A stretch of 25,407 bases of DNA from a virus, in IMG/VR virus record IMGVR_UViG_3300017964_000064, positions 1 to 25,407 of that record; one strand, 5' to 3'. Numbering within the stretch: position 1 is the stretch's first letter; every line of letters starts with the position of its first letter. Below the pieces are notes generated by a model that had not been told where the DNA came from, did no database searches, and worked only from the letters and a program-made list of their open reading frames with translations. This document shows positions 1 to 5,412 of the stretch, piece after piece. The position numbers and the translations under genes were made by a program.

Positions 1-333
1 GTGCGAGCGCATGAGGCACTCGGCATCGAGGCGGTTAAGACGCCGCTCTCCGGCGCACTTGGCGGCCGGTACTCGGGCGACGTGCAGATCGCCGGGCTCA
101 TTGGCGAGTGCAAGCGCCGGCGCAAGTCTTACTCGAGCCTCTACAACGCGCTCGAACAAGGGACCGGCAGCGACATCATGTTCGCCCGCGACGATCACCG
201 CGAGACGCTCGTCATCATGCCTTGGGAGACGTGGGCAGCGATTCTCGGCTGGCTTGGATGGGCGAAGAAATACCCGGCGACGGGTTCCGTGGATGGCGGC
301 TCCATCCGGCAAACTGATGAGGAAGATGAATGA
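1..333 (+). CDS. PD-(D/E)XK nuclease, Holliday-junction-resolvase-like (5' end cut by window)
   Basis: The 110 visible residues contain a compact PD-(D/E)XK nuclease core: PLSGALGG, then D27 in GDVQI and E36-C-K38 in GECK, followed by an alpha helix and the strand LVIMPWETW. This is the pattern of small phage nucleases often annotated as Holliday junction resolvases, which cut branched DNA during recombination or before packaging. The frame is open at base 1 with GTG. Family members usually have a few more residues ahead of the first helix, so this GTG is probably an internal valine and the true start lies upstream of the window. The stop overlaps the next start as ATGA, with a GAGGAAG ribosome-binding site inside the gene end. 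The fold is fairly sure; the exact substrate (junction resolution versus general repair nuclease) is inferred. Confidence 0.7.
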   Translation: MRAHEALGIEAVKTPLSGALGGRYSGDVQIAGLIGECKRRRKSYSSLYNALEQGTGSDIMFARDDHRETLVIMPWETWAAILGWLGWAKKYPATGSVDGGSIRQTDEEDE

Positions 334-551
334 TCGAAACGCTTCTAACTGAGCAACAGGTCTCGGAGCGGCTTCAAGTAAGCCTGTCAACGCTGCGGCA
401 TTGGCGCTGCGACGAAACGGGGCCGCAAGCCATCAAGGTCGGCAGGCTGGTGCGATACCCGGAAACAAACCTACAGGCATACCTAGACGCCTGCCCGCAA
501 GTCGGCGGGGAACTGAACGCGGCCAATGGCCCTAATGAGGAGGCAAACTGA
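330..551 (+). CDS. AlpA/excisionase-type helix-turn-helix DNA-binding protein
   Basis: A 73-aa protein with a MerR-like winged helix: LLTEQQVSERLQVS forms the helix-turn and STLRHWRCDE the recognition helix, followed by GPQAIKVGRLVRYPETNLQAYL, the usual wing and C-terminal helix. This is the pattern of excisionase, AlpA and small phage regulator families (HTH_17 type). It begins in an ATGA overlap with the nuclease gene and ends with TGATG overlapping the next gene, so it is translated with the replication genes. In prophages such proteins act as excisionases or regulators. No integrase is visible, so a role as an early regulator or DNA-architectural factor is equally likely. Domain assignment is good; function is not resolved. 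Confidence 0.7.
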   Translation: MIETLLTEQQVSERLQVSLSTLRHWRCDETGPQAIKVGRLVRYPETNLQAYLDACPQVGGELNAANGPNEEAN

Positions 552-1096
552 TGAACAATCCATTCGACGCGCTCGATAGCGGCGCAGGTGCATATTTTAG
601 CTGGGGCAGCCAAGCCAACGCGTGGAAGATCGACGGTGCGGAGGTGCAGCTCACGGGCTTCCTGATCGACCCGGCGAGCCTCAAGACAGGCTTCGGCAAG
701 CTCGCGACTGGCGAGGCGCCGGATTGGGTGTGGGCCGAGATCCCAGGCACCAAGATGACACCGCCGAGCGACGAGCATAAGGCGGCGGTCTATGTCGATG
801 TCTATGTGACCGAGGCAGACGGCGCTCTGAGCGAGGGCTGGAAGCCTTGGGCCACAAATGCAGCGGCTTCGAGGACAGCTCTCAAGGCAATCTGGGGCGA
901 GATCCACGCCGGAGCAGCCAAGAACAAGGGCAAGGTAGCCGCAGTCAAGGTGACAGGAAGCGAGTCCGTGAAGATGGGGCCGGCCACGGTGCGTGTGCCG
1001 CAGCTCGAGGTCACGGGCTTTGTTGATCGTCCCGGCGACGCAGCGGTGGAGCAGCCCTCCCCGTCCTCCGATGATGGCGACGACGATTTGTTCTAA
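551..1096 (+). CDS. Putative single-stranded DNA-binding protein with acidic C-terminal tail
   Basis: A 181-aa protein preceded by a strong GAGGAGG ribosome-binding site that covers the end of the previous gene. The body is a beta-rich domain (VQLTGFLIDP, AVYVDVYVTE, VRVPQLEVTGFVDRP) followed by a disordered Pro/Ser/Asp segment that ends in DDGDDDLF. A globular nucleic-acid-binding-sized domain plus a flexible acidic tail with a terminal Phe is the layout of phage and bacterial SSBs, where the tail regulates DNA binding and recruits partners. It lies directly before the primase/helicase, as expected for an SSB. I recognise this as a family recurring in phage replication modules, usually left unnamed. 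The SSB assignment rests on tail and context, since the OB fold cannot be proven by eye. Confidence 0.5.
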   Translation: MNNPFDALDSGAGAYFSWGSQANAWKIDGAEVQLTGFLIDPASLKTGFGKLATGEAPDWVWAEIPGTKMTPPSDEHKAAVYVDVYVTEADGALSEGWKPWATNAAASRTALKAIWGEIHAGAAKNKGKVAAVKVTGSESVKMGPATVRVPQLEVTGFVDRPGDAAVEQPSPSSDDGDDDLF

Positions 1097-1101
1097 GCGT
1101 C

Positions 1102-3027
1102 ATGGAGGATTGGGGATCATACATCCTGCCAGCAGCCAGAGCTGTGTGGGGTGAACCGTCAAGTGTCACTGAGCACGAGGTCCGTTGGGGGACCCACGGC
1201 TCGAAGTCTGTGCGCCTCGACCGAGGCGTGTGGATGGATCACGAGACGGGCGAAAGCGGCGGCGTCGTGGACCTCGTGCGAACTCACCTGATCCCCGTGG
1301 GTGAGCGCGAGGAACGCGGCGCCGTTGCGCGTTATTTACACAGCGAGTTCGGCGCACCGCTTGATGACGCGCCGGTGGAAGATATGAGCGTGTTTAAGCC
1401 CGGGATGCAGCTCGTCGAGACGTTCTGGTACATGAGCGAACACGGCGACAAGCATCTGCGCGTCGAGCGGCATGAAGATGGCACCGGCGACAAGACGTTC
1501 CGGCAATACACGGTGCGCAACTTGGCGCCGAGCAAAGACAGCGCGTTTTACCCGGTGCCATACCGCCTGGACAAACTGCTCGCGGCGCCAGACAAGCCGA
1601 TCTTCATTGTCGAAGGCGAGAAGTGCGTCCACGCGCTGGAGCAGCTCGGATTGCTCGCAACCTGCAACGCCGGCGGCGCAAAGAACTGGCATGTAAGTCT
1701 GGGCAAATGGCTCGACGGCCGGCGCGTGTTCGTCCTGCCAGACAACGACCAAGCAGGCAGCGATCACGCAGACGACGTAATTGAGAAGCTAAAGCCGTGG
1801 GCAAGCGAGATCCGACGCGTCGAGCTGCCGGGGCTCGAGCACAAGGGCGATGTGGCGGACTGGATCGAAGCCGGCGGCACGAAGCTCGAGCTCGCAGCTC
1901 TGGTCAAAAGCGCAGAGCCTGTCGCTCTGGATGACATCACGACGACGTACAAGTATGCCGACCTGACTGACATACTTACGCGCGAGCCGGCGCATTGGCT
2001 CATCCCAAACTACCTGCCGCAGTCGAGCTTGACGGCCATCTATGGCGAGCCCGGCAGCTACAAATCGTTCCTCGCGCTCGACATGCTGCTGAGCCTCGCA
2101 TACGGCGTGCCTTTCGACGGCCACGAGCTCGAGCAAGGCTATGTCTGTTATGTGGCGGGCGAAGGTGGCGGCGCACTGCGTAAGCGTGTAGCGGCGTGGC
2201 ATCATTGGCGCGGTGTCGAACCGCAGCGTGGCGTGTTCGGCGTGATCGAGGAGCCGGTGCCGCTGCGCGAGGAAGGCGCAATCGACGCGCTGATCGCGGA
2301 TCTCGAGGCTATGAGGCGGCGCAAACCGCTGCGGGCAATCGTTTTCGACACGCTGGCAAGGTGCATGTCGGGCGACGAGAACAGCGCCACGGACATGGGC
2401 GAGGCAATCAAGGCGCTGGATGCGGTAAAGGCGCACTTCGCGCCCGACACGACGGTTATCGCGGTGCATCACCAGGGCAAGGTTGACCGTGGCTTGCGTG
2501 GCTCGAGCTCACTGCTCGGCGCATTAGATGCGGCGCTCCAGTGCAAGCGCAACGACACCACGCTCGAGGTCATCACGCAGAAGATGAAGGATTTCGAGGC
2601 GGCCGAGCCGGCGTGGTTCCAAGGCCACAAGGTCTATGTCCAGGCGCATGTGCTCGATGATGTGGAAAGCAGCATCGTGCTGGAGAGCCTCGGCGAGAAA
2701 CCTCAGGTCGAGGAACAGCTCACGACGGTACAGCAAGCCGTGCTTCACGCGCTGCATGAAGCGCTGCTCGAGAGCGGGCGGCCAAACCAGAACGGCGTCG
2801 ATTGGCCAACGGTGTCGCAGGAGCAATGGCGCGACATGGCACTGGGTTTGGAAATCAGCGAAGGCGACCGCACGGCGAAGCGAAAAGCGTTCAATCGAGC
2901 AGCCAATGCACTCGTCAAAAAGCGACGCGCAGGGGCTAGAAATGGCCGCGCATGGCCAATTCGGCAGGATGGAGAGGAGTTTGCCCGGGACACGCGCCGG
3001 GACACGTTGCGGGACACGGACCTATGA
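1102..3027 (+). CDS. Bifunctional primase/helicase-like protein (TOPRIM + RecA-fold ATPase)
   Basis: A 641-aa replication protein. Residues about 1-90 resemble the primase N-terminal region (WMDHETGESGGVVDLV) but lack the zinc-binding cysteines of a CHC2 finger. A TOPRIM domain follows (about 165-240) with the catalytic glutamate motif VEGEK at 170-174 and the metal-binding PDND at 213-216. A RecA-like ATPase then has Walker A GEPGSYKS at 315-322, Walker B IVFDT at 413-417 and AVHHQGK at 454-460, which resembles the sensor region of RepA/AAA_25 hexameric helicases. Together this suggests a primase-helicase that primes and unwinds phage DNA at the fork. The last codons (ARDTRRDTLRDTDL) are shaped by GGGACAC repeats. 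It overlaps the next gene as ATGA. Whether the TOPRIM half actually synthesises primers is unproven. Confidence 0.82.
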   Translation: MEDWGSYILPAARAVWGEPSSVTEHEVRWGTHGSKSVRLDRGVWMDHETGESGGVVDLVRTHLIPVGEREERGAVARYLHSEFGAPLDDAPVEDMSVFKPGMQLVETFWYMSEHGDKHLRVERHEDGTGDKTFRQYTVRNLAPSKDSAFYPVPYRLDKLLAAPDKPIFIVEGEKCVHALEQLGLLATCNAGGAKNWHVSLGKWLDGRRVFVLPDNDQAGSDHADDVIEKLKPWASEIRRVELPGLEHKGDVADWIEAGGTKLELAALVKSAEPVALDDITTTYKYADLTDILTREPAHWLIPNYLPQSSLTAIYGEPGSYKSFLALDMLLSLAYGVPFDGHELEQGYVCYVAGEGGGALRKRVAAWHHWRGVEPQRGVFGVIEEPVPLREEGAIDALIADLEAMRRRKPLRAIVFDTLARCMSGDENSATDMGEAIKALDAVKAHFAPDTTVIAVHHQGKVDRGLRGSSSLLGALDAALQCKRNDTTLEVITQKMKDFEAAEPAWFQGHKVYVQAHVLDDVESSIVLESLGEKPQVEEQLTTVQQAVLHALHEALLESGRPNQNGVDWPTVSQEQWRDMALGLEISEGDRTAKRKAFNRAANALVKKRRAGARNGRAWPIRQDGEEFARDTRRDTLRDTDL

Positions 3028-3152
3028 AAAAGACGCAGCAAAAACAACGACGTAGCAGGACGGGACACGGGCCGGGACACGCAGCGGGACAACAATCGCC
3101 AAATCACGCGAGCCGGGACACATGGGACACATCTTTAGTGTCCCGTGTCCCG
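2987..3152 (+). repeat. GGGACAC iteron-like repeat array with long hairpin (candidate replication origin)
   Basis: The 7-mer GGGACAC occurs at 2987, 2999, 3011, 3062, 3074, 3115 and 3124, with a one-mismatch copy GGGACAA at 3086. Its inverse GTGTCCC occurs at 3138 and 3145. Two blocks of three are spaced exactly 12 bp apart (2987/2999/3011 and 3062/3074/3086), just over one helical turn. The last two direct copies face the two inverse copies: 3124-3130 pairs with 3138-3144 around the loop ATCTTTA, and 3114-3121 pairs with 3145-3152, giving a stem of about 15 bp with a 2-nt bulge. Iterons beside a helicase gene and upstream of a winged-helix initiator-like gene are the usual layout of a plasmid- or phage-type origin. 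The repeats are seen directly; origin function is inferred. Confidence 0.65.
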
Positions 3153-3617
3153 TCCGGGTCGGCCATGATCGAGCATTTGGATCGCATCGCAACAGAGCTC
3201 GAGCTCGTGTGGGGCGGACATTTACAAAACCATGTCGCGCCGGAGTTGAAAGCCAAGTTCGAGGCGCAGCAGCAGAAGCTCGATGACGCGATTGCGTCGG
3301 GCGATGACGAGCTGATCGCAAAACGTGCCGGCGCAATGGCGAGAGCGTGGCGAGCCCTCGACGCAGCAGCTCGAGCAGATGGCATTAAGCCAGCCGATGA
3401 AGCGTTGTGGATTGGCAAGCGTCGCGATGGCCAGCTCGTGTGCATCTACACCAGCGCTGCGCAGTTCAGCGTGCTGCCAGATCACATGCCGCGCTTCTAC
3501 ATCGACGAGCTCGTCAACATGATCCCGACTGCGGCGCTGAAGGCGAAGGAGGTGTGGCCTGACGCCACAATCGAGGGCATCAACAAGCGAGATCTCGACG
3601 ATGAAATCCCATTTTGA
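3024..3617 (+). CDS. Replication-module protein with an SSB-type C-terminal tip
   Basis: A 197-aa protein if translation starts at 3024 in the ATGA overlap with the helicase; an in-frame ATG at 3165 would give 150 aa. The first 45 residues are basic low-complexity sequence dictated by the GGGACAC repeats beneath them. The conserved-looking body runs from MIEHLDRIATELE through a long helix pair (about 60-115), then LWIGKRRDGQLVCIY, FYIDELVNMIPTAAL and the C-terminus NKRDLDDEIPF. That tip is almost identical to the last residues of bacterial SSB (DFDDDIPF), the docking peptide for PriA, RecO, RecQ, exonuclease I and other repair factors. The body is not an obvious OB fold. It probably acts on DNA or recruits host SSB partners. 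The stop overlaps the next gene by 17 bp. Confidence 0.6.
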   Translation: MKKTQQKQRRSRTGHGPGHAAGQQSPNHASRDTWDTSLVSRVPSGSAMIEHLDRIATELELVWGGHLQNHVAPELKAKFEAQQQKLDDAIASGDDELIAKRAGAMARAWRALDAAARADGIKPADEALWIGKRRDGQLVCIYTSAAQFSVLPDHMPRFYIDELVNMIPTAALKAKEVWPDATIEGINKRDLDDEIPF

Positions 3618-4272
3618 CGGCAAGCCGGACACACGGCTCTACGCCATCATGCCAGCTCGAGCGATACAGGACGACGAGCTGCATCCAACGGGACTGCGTG
3701 TCCTGGGCGCGCTCTGCCTGCACGCCAACAAGTACGGGATTTGCTGGCCGTCGCGCATCACGGTGGCGCGTCATATTGGCAAGAGCGTAACCACGGTGTC
3801 GCGTCACTACGGCCGGCTGGTCAAAGCAGGCTACCTGCGCCGCTTGCAGGGCAAGGCGTATCCAGTGCCGCGCAGGCAGCCGGGGCGTTGGTACACAGCG
3901 CGCTTCCAAGTGCTCTACGAGGGCATCGAGACGCCAATGCCGACATATGAACAGTTCATCAGCCCAAAGCCGCGTGTGGTGGCTGAGCTCGATGAGGCGC
4001 CCGTCGAGGAGGCAGCGCATAAAAGTAAGGGGGTACGGGGGACGCAGGCGAAATCGCTGGCACAAGCGTTTGTCAGCGGCGTCGCGGCCGCGTCTGGCGT
4101 CCACCGCACGGCCGAATCGAGCCTCGCCGTGGCCGAAACCCTTGCTGAGCAAGGCGTAGAGCCCGAAGCGGTGCGGGATTACGCCATGCAGATGACGCTC
4201 GAGGCCCTGAAATCCGGGCGTCAGCCGCCGCTCACGCTCAATCAGGTGGCGTCATGGGCTGGCTTGAGCTAG
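3601..4272 (+). CDS. Winged-helix protein resembling phage replication initiators
   Basis: A 223-aa protein whose N-terminal 90 residues form a winged helix-turn-helix: LHPTGLRVLGALCLHAN, then CWPSRITVARHIGKS (helix 2) and VTTVSRHYGRLVKAGYLRRL (recognition helix and wing). This is the HTH_36-type domain found in phage O-like and plasmid RepA-like initiators. The middle is a linker rich in acidic and basic residues, and the C-terminal helices (VAETLAEQGVEPEAV and after) end in LTLNQVASWAGLS. It is the last gene before the dyad-rich gap and lies about 450 bp downstream of the GGGACAC array, the natural candidate for its binding site. A transcriptional-regulator role is the main alternative. Confidence 0.6.
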   Translation: MKSHFDGKPDTRLYAIMPARAIQDDELHPTGLRVLGALCLHANKYGICWPSRITVARHIGKSVTTVSRHYGRLVKAGYLRRLQGKAYPVPRRQPGRWYTARFQVLYEGIETPMPTYEQFISPKPRVVAELDEAPVEEAAHKSKGVRGTQAKSLAQAFVSGVAAASGVHRTAESSLAVAETLAEQGVEPEAVRDYAMQMTLEALKSGRQPPLTLNQVASWAGLS

Positions 4273-4431
4273 AGTTACAAAACCCAATCGGGGGATTAGC
4301 TTCGGGCATCCCGCAGCTACCTCGAGGTTGGCCCAGATCGGGCCGATTCGGCCTCGAGACCCCACCCCTAGGGGGGGCACCCCGGCCTTACTCACAGGGG
4401 GGCCTCGCGCAAAATTTTAGGAGTTTTGCCC
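4273..4431. promoter_or_regulatory. Dyad-dense intergenic region between replication and packaging genes
   Basis: This is the longest non-coding gap in the window. It holds several nested inverted repeats: CTCGAGG at 4321-4327 facing CCTCGAG at 4352-4358; a hairpin GGCCC-AGATC-GGGCC at 4330-4344; an overlapping, mutually exclusive hairpin GGCCG-ATT-CGGCC at 4341-4353; and the perfect palindrome CCCCTAGGGG at 4365-4374. No clear T-tract follows any of them, so a classical intrinsic terminator is not shown. A boundary of transcription units, an operator cluster or a packaging/processing site are all possible. I saw no confident -35/-10 promoter. Confidence 0.45.
4409..4429 (+). promoter_or_regulatory. 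Ribosome-binding site presented in a hairpin loop
   Basis: GCAAAA (4409-4414) can pair with TTTTGC (4424-4429) around the loop TTTTAGGAG, so the AGGAG Shine-Dalgarno (4419-4423), 8 nt ahead of the ATG at 4432, lies in the loop. It decides the ATG at 4432 over the in-frame TTG at 4426. A very similar arrangement precedes the capsid gene. Confidence 0.45.
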
Positions 4432-4680
4432 ATGAGATGTAATTGCGCCGATTGCCAGCGCCGCCGCGCGCTGCACAAGGCCGAGGAGCCGGACCCCATC
4501 GTCGCAACCGTGACGCGCCGGTTCCACGACCGCAGCGCCGAGGGAATCCGCCATTACGGATGCACGATGGCCGAGAACGACGCGCCGACACGCCAATGGA
4601 TCATCGACGCGCAGGAGGAGCTGATGGACGCGATCCTATACCTGGAGCGCCTCAAGCGGGATTTCCCACAAAATGCCTGA
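4432..4680 (+). CDS. Small Cys-cluster protein with MazG-like C-terminal helix
   Basis: An 82-aa protein begun at the ATG served by AGGAG. The N-terminus has a cysteine cluster (C3, C5, C8 in RCNCADC) and a basic run. The C-terminal half, with TRRFHDRSAEGIRHYGC and then WIIDAQEELMDAILYLERLK, has the RxxxGxxxYG and EExxDAxxYLxxLK pattern I associate with phage MazG-like / dNTP pyrophosphohydrolase-related all-alpha proteins. A full MazG domain would be longer, so it may be only a related helical module or a structural protein. It overlaps the next small gene by 8 bp and begins the transcriptional unit that runs into packaging. Function is not established. Confidence 0.5.
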   Translation: MRCNCADCQRRRALHKAEEPDPIVATVTRRFHDRSAEGIRHYGCTMAENDAPTRQWIIDAQEELMDAILYLERLKRDFPQNA

Positions 4681-4828
4681 CGCGGGCTGGCGGACATGCC
4701 CGGAGTGCGACGGCGCCGGCTACGAGGAGGTTATGCGCTACGGCGTCAACGGCCACGGGCCGTGGGTGACGTACTCCACGCAAGATTGCGTCGAGTGCGA
4801 CGGCTTAGGCGAGATCCCCGATGACTGA
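4673..4828 (+). CDS. 51-aa DnaJ-like zinc-finger protein
   Basis: A short gene whose product carries two zinc-binding knuckles of the DnaJ central-domain type: CPECDGAGY near the N-terminus and CVECDGLGE near the C-terminus, each CxxCxGxG-like, separated by about 30 residues. Two such knuckles make one zinc site. The start ATG overlaps the end of the preceding gene and its TGA overlaps the next ATG by 8 bp, so it fits exactly between two genes, which argues that it is real. Phages often encode such single-finger miniproteins; partners and function are unknown. There is no strong Shine-Dalgarno, so it is probably translationally coupled. Confidence 0.7.
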   Translation: MPDAGWRTCPECDGAGYEEVMRYGVNGHGPWVTYSTQDCVECDGLGEIPDD

Positions 4829-5216
4829 CAAACCCGTATCCGTCCGCGAGGCGCGCGCCGCGCTGCAAAGTCAGGACGACGAGCGCCGCGAAGCCGTGCG
4901 TCAGGAGCTCGAGGCGATTGCCGCGTCCGAGATCACGGACATTGTGGCGTGGGATGAGCACGGGCGCGTCGCGTTCAAGGGCTCTGAGCAGCTCAGCCAC
5001 GGCGCGAGGAAGGCGGTGAAGCGCGTGAAGGTCACGGCGACGCAGCATGGCCACAACGTCGAGGTCGAGATGCACGACAAGATCAGTGCGCTGCGCCTGC
5101 TCGCGAAGCACCACGGATTGCTCGAGGCGGACCCGAATGTAAATCGCCCGACGTTGATTGGTATCAACCTGAAGGGGCCTGAGGAAGATGAGCCACTGGA
5201 CGACAACACTGATTAA
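4821..5216 (+). CDS. Putative terminase small subunit
   Basis: A 131-aa protein located two genes before the large terminase. The segment EITDIVAWDEHGRVAFKG ... ARKAVKRVKV ... VEVEMHDKISALRLLAKHHGLLE has the pattern of the C-terminal half of the Terminase_2 small-subunit family: an Ile-rich strand with an acidic residue, a helix ending in a basic patch, then the KISALRLLAKHHGL signature. The N-terminal DNA-binding HTH that these proteins usually have is not obvious; the first 40 residues are a charged helix (REARAALQSQDDERREAVRQ). Small terminases recognise phage DNA and regulate the motor. The missing HTH is notable because the next overlapping gene is itself a free-standing HTH protein. It overlaps that gene by 29 bp. 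Confidence 0.65.
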   Translation: MTDKPVSVREARAALQSQDDERREAVRQELEAIAASEITDIVAWDEHGRVAFKGSEQLSHGARKAVKRVKVTATQHGHNVEVEMHDKISALRLLAKHHGLLEADPNVNRPTLIGINLKGPEEDEPLDDNTD

Positions 5217-5412
5217 CGAATTGCGTCGCGAAAAAGGCTGGACGCTGTTCCAGCTCGGTATCGAGGCCGACGTGCCGAGGCAGACGATCCAGAACGTCGA
5301 GCTGGGCGAGCATGTCCCGAGTGTCGAAACCGTTGACAAGTTACTCATGGCCTTGGGCTACGAGCTCGAGGCGCAACCGCTGGAAGCCGATGGCCCGCCG
5401 AAACGCCGATAA
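5188..5412 (+). CDS. XRE-family helix-turn-helix protein
   Basis: A 74-aa Cro/CI-type DNA-binding protein: LINELRREKGWTLFQLGIEA begins the fold, VPRQTIQNVELGEHVPSV is the recognition helix and turn, and TVDKLLMALGYELE closes it. A GAGGAAG ribosome-binding site lies immediately upstream. It overlaps the putative small terminase by 29 bp and the large terminase start by 23 bp, so it is an integral part of the packaging operon. It could be a transcriptional regulator, or supply the DNA-recognition function that the preceding small-terminase-like protein seems to lack; the latter is speculation. The 12-residue C-terminal tail is charged. Confidence 0.8.
   Translation: MSHWTTTLINELRREKGWTLFQLGIEADVPRQTIQNVELGEHVPSVETVDKLLMALGYELEAQPLEADGPPKRR

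Noticed and set aside
374-907. 177-codon minus-strand frame at the AlpA-like and SSB-like genes
   Set aside because: Shadow of two well-spaced plus-strand genes with good ribosome-binding sites; no SD or domain.
1789-2472. 227-codon minus-strand frame within the primase/helicase
   Set aside because: It lies opposite the Walker motifs of a clear gene and has shadow-like composition with many His, Arg and Ala.
2987-3152. CRISPR-like array
   Set aside because: Repeats are only 7 bp with short irregular gaps and lie inside two coding genes, so iterons fit and CRISPR does not.
4273-4431. tRNA gene in the largest gap
   Set aside because: The GC-rich stems do not form a cloverleaf and no T-loop GTTCRA motif with an acceptor stem is visible.
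4254-4442. 62-codon plus-strand frame across the replication/packaging gap
   Set aside because: Starts within the end of the winged-helix gene, reads as Gly/Pro/Arg-rich translation of the dyads and has no ribosome-binding site.
5312-5389. Upstream ATG start for the large terminase
   Set aside because: The extra 26 residues are a frame-shifted reading of the XRE gene and lack terminase character; the ATG at 5390 is the better start.
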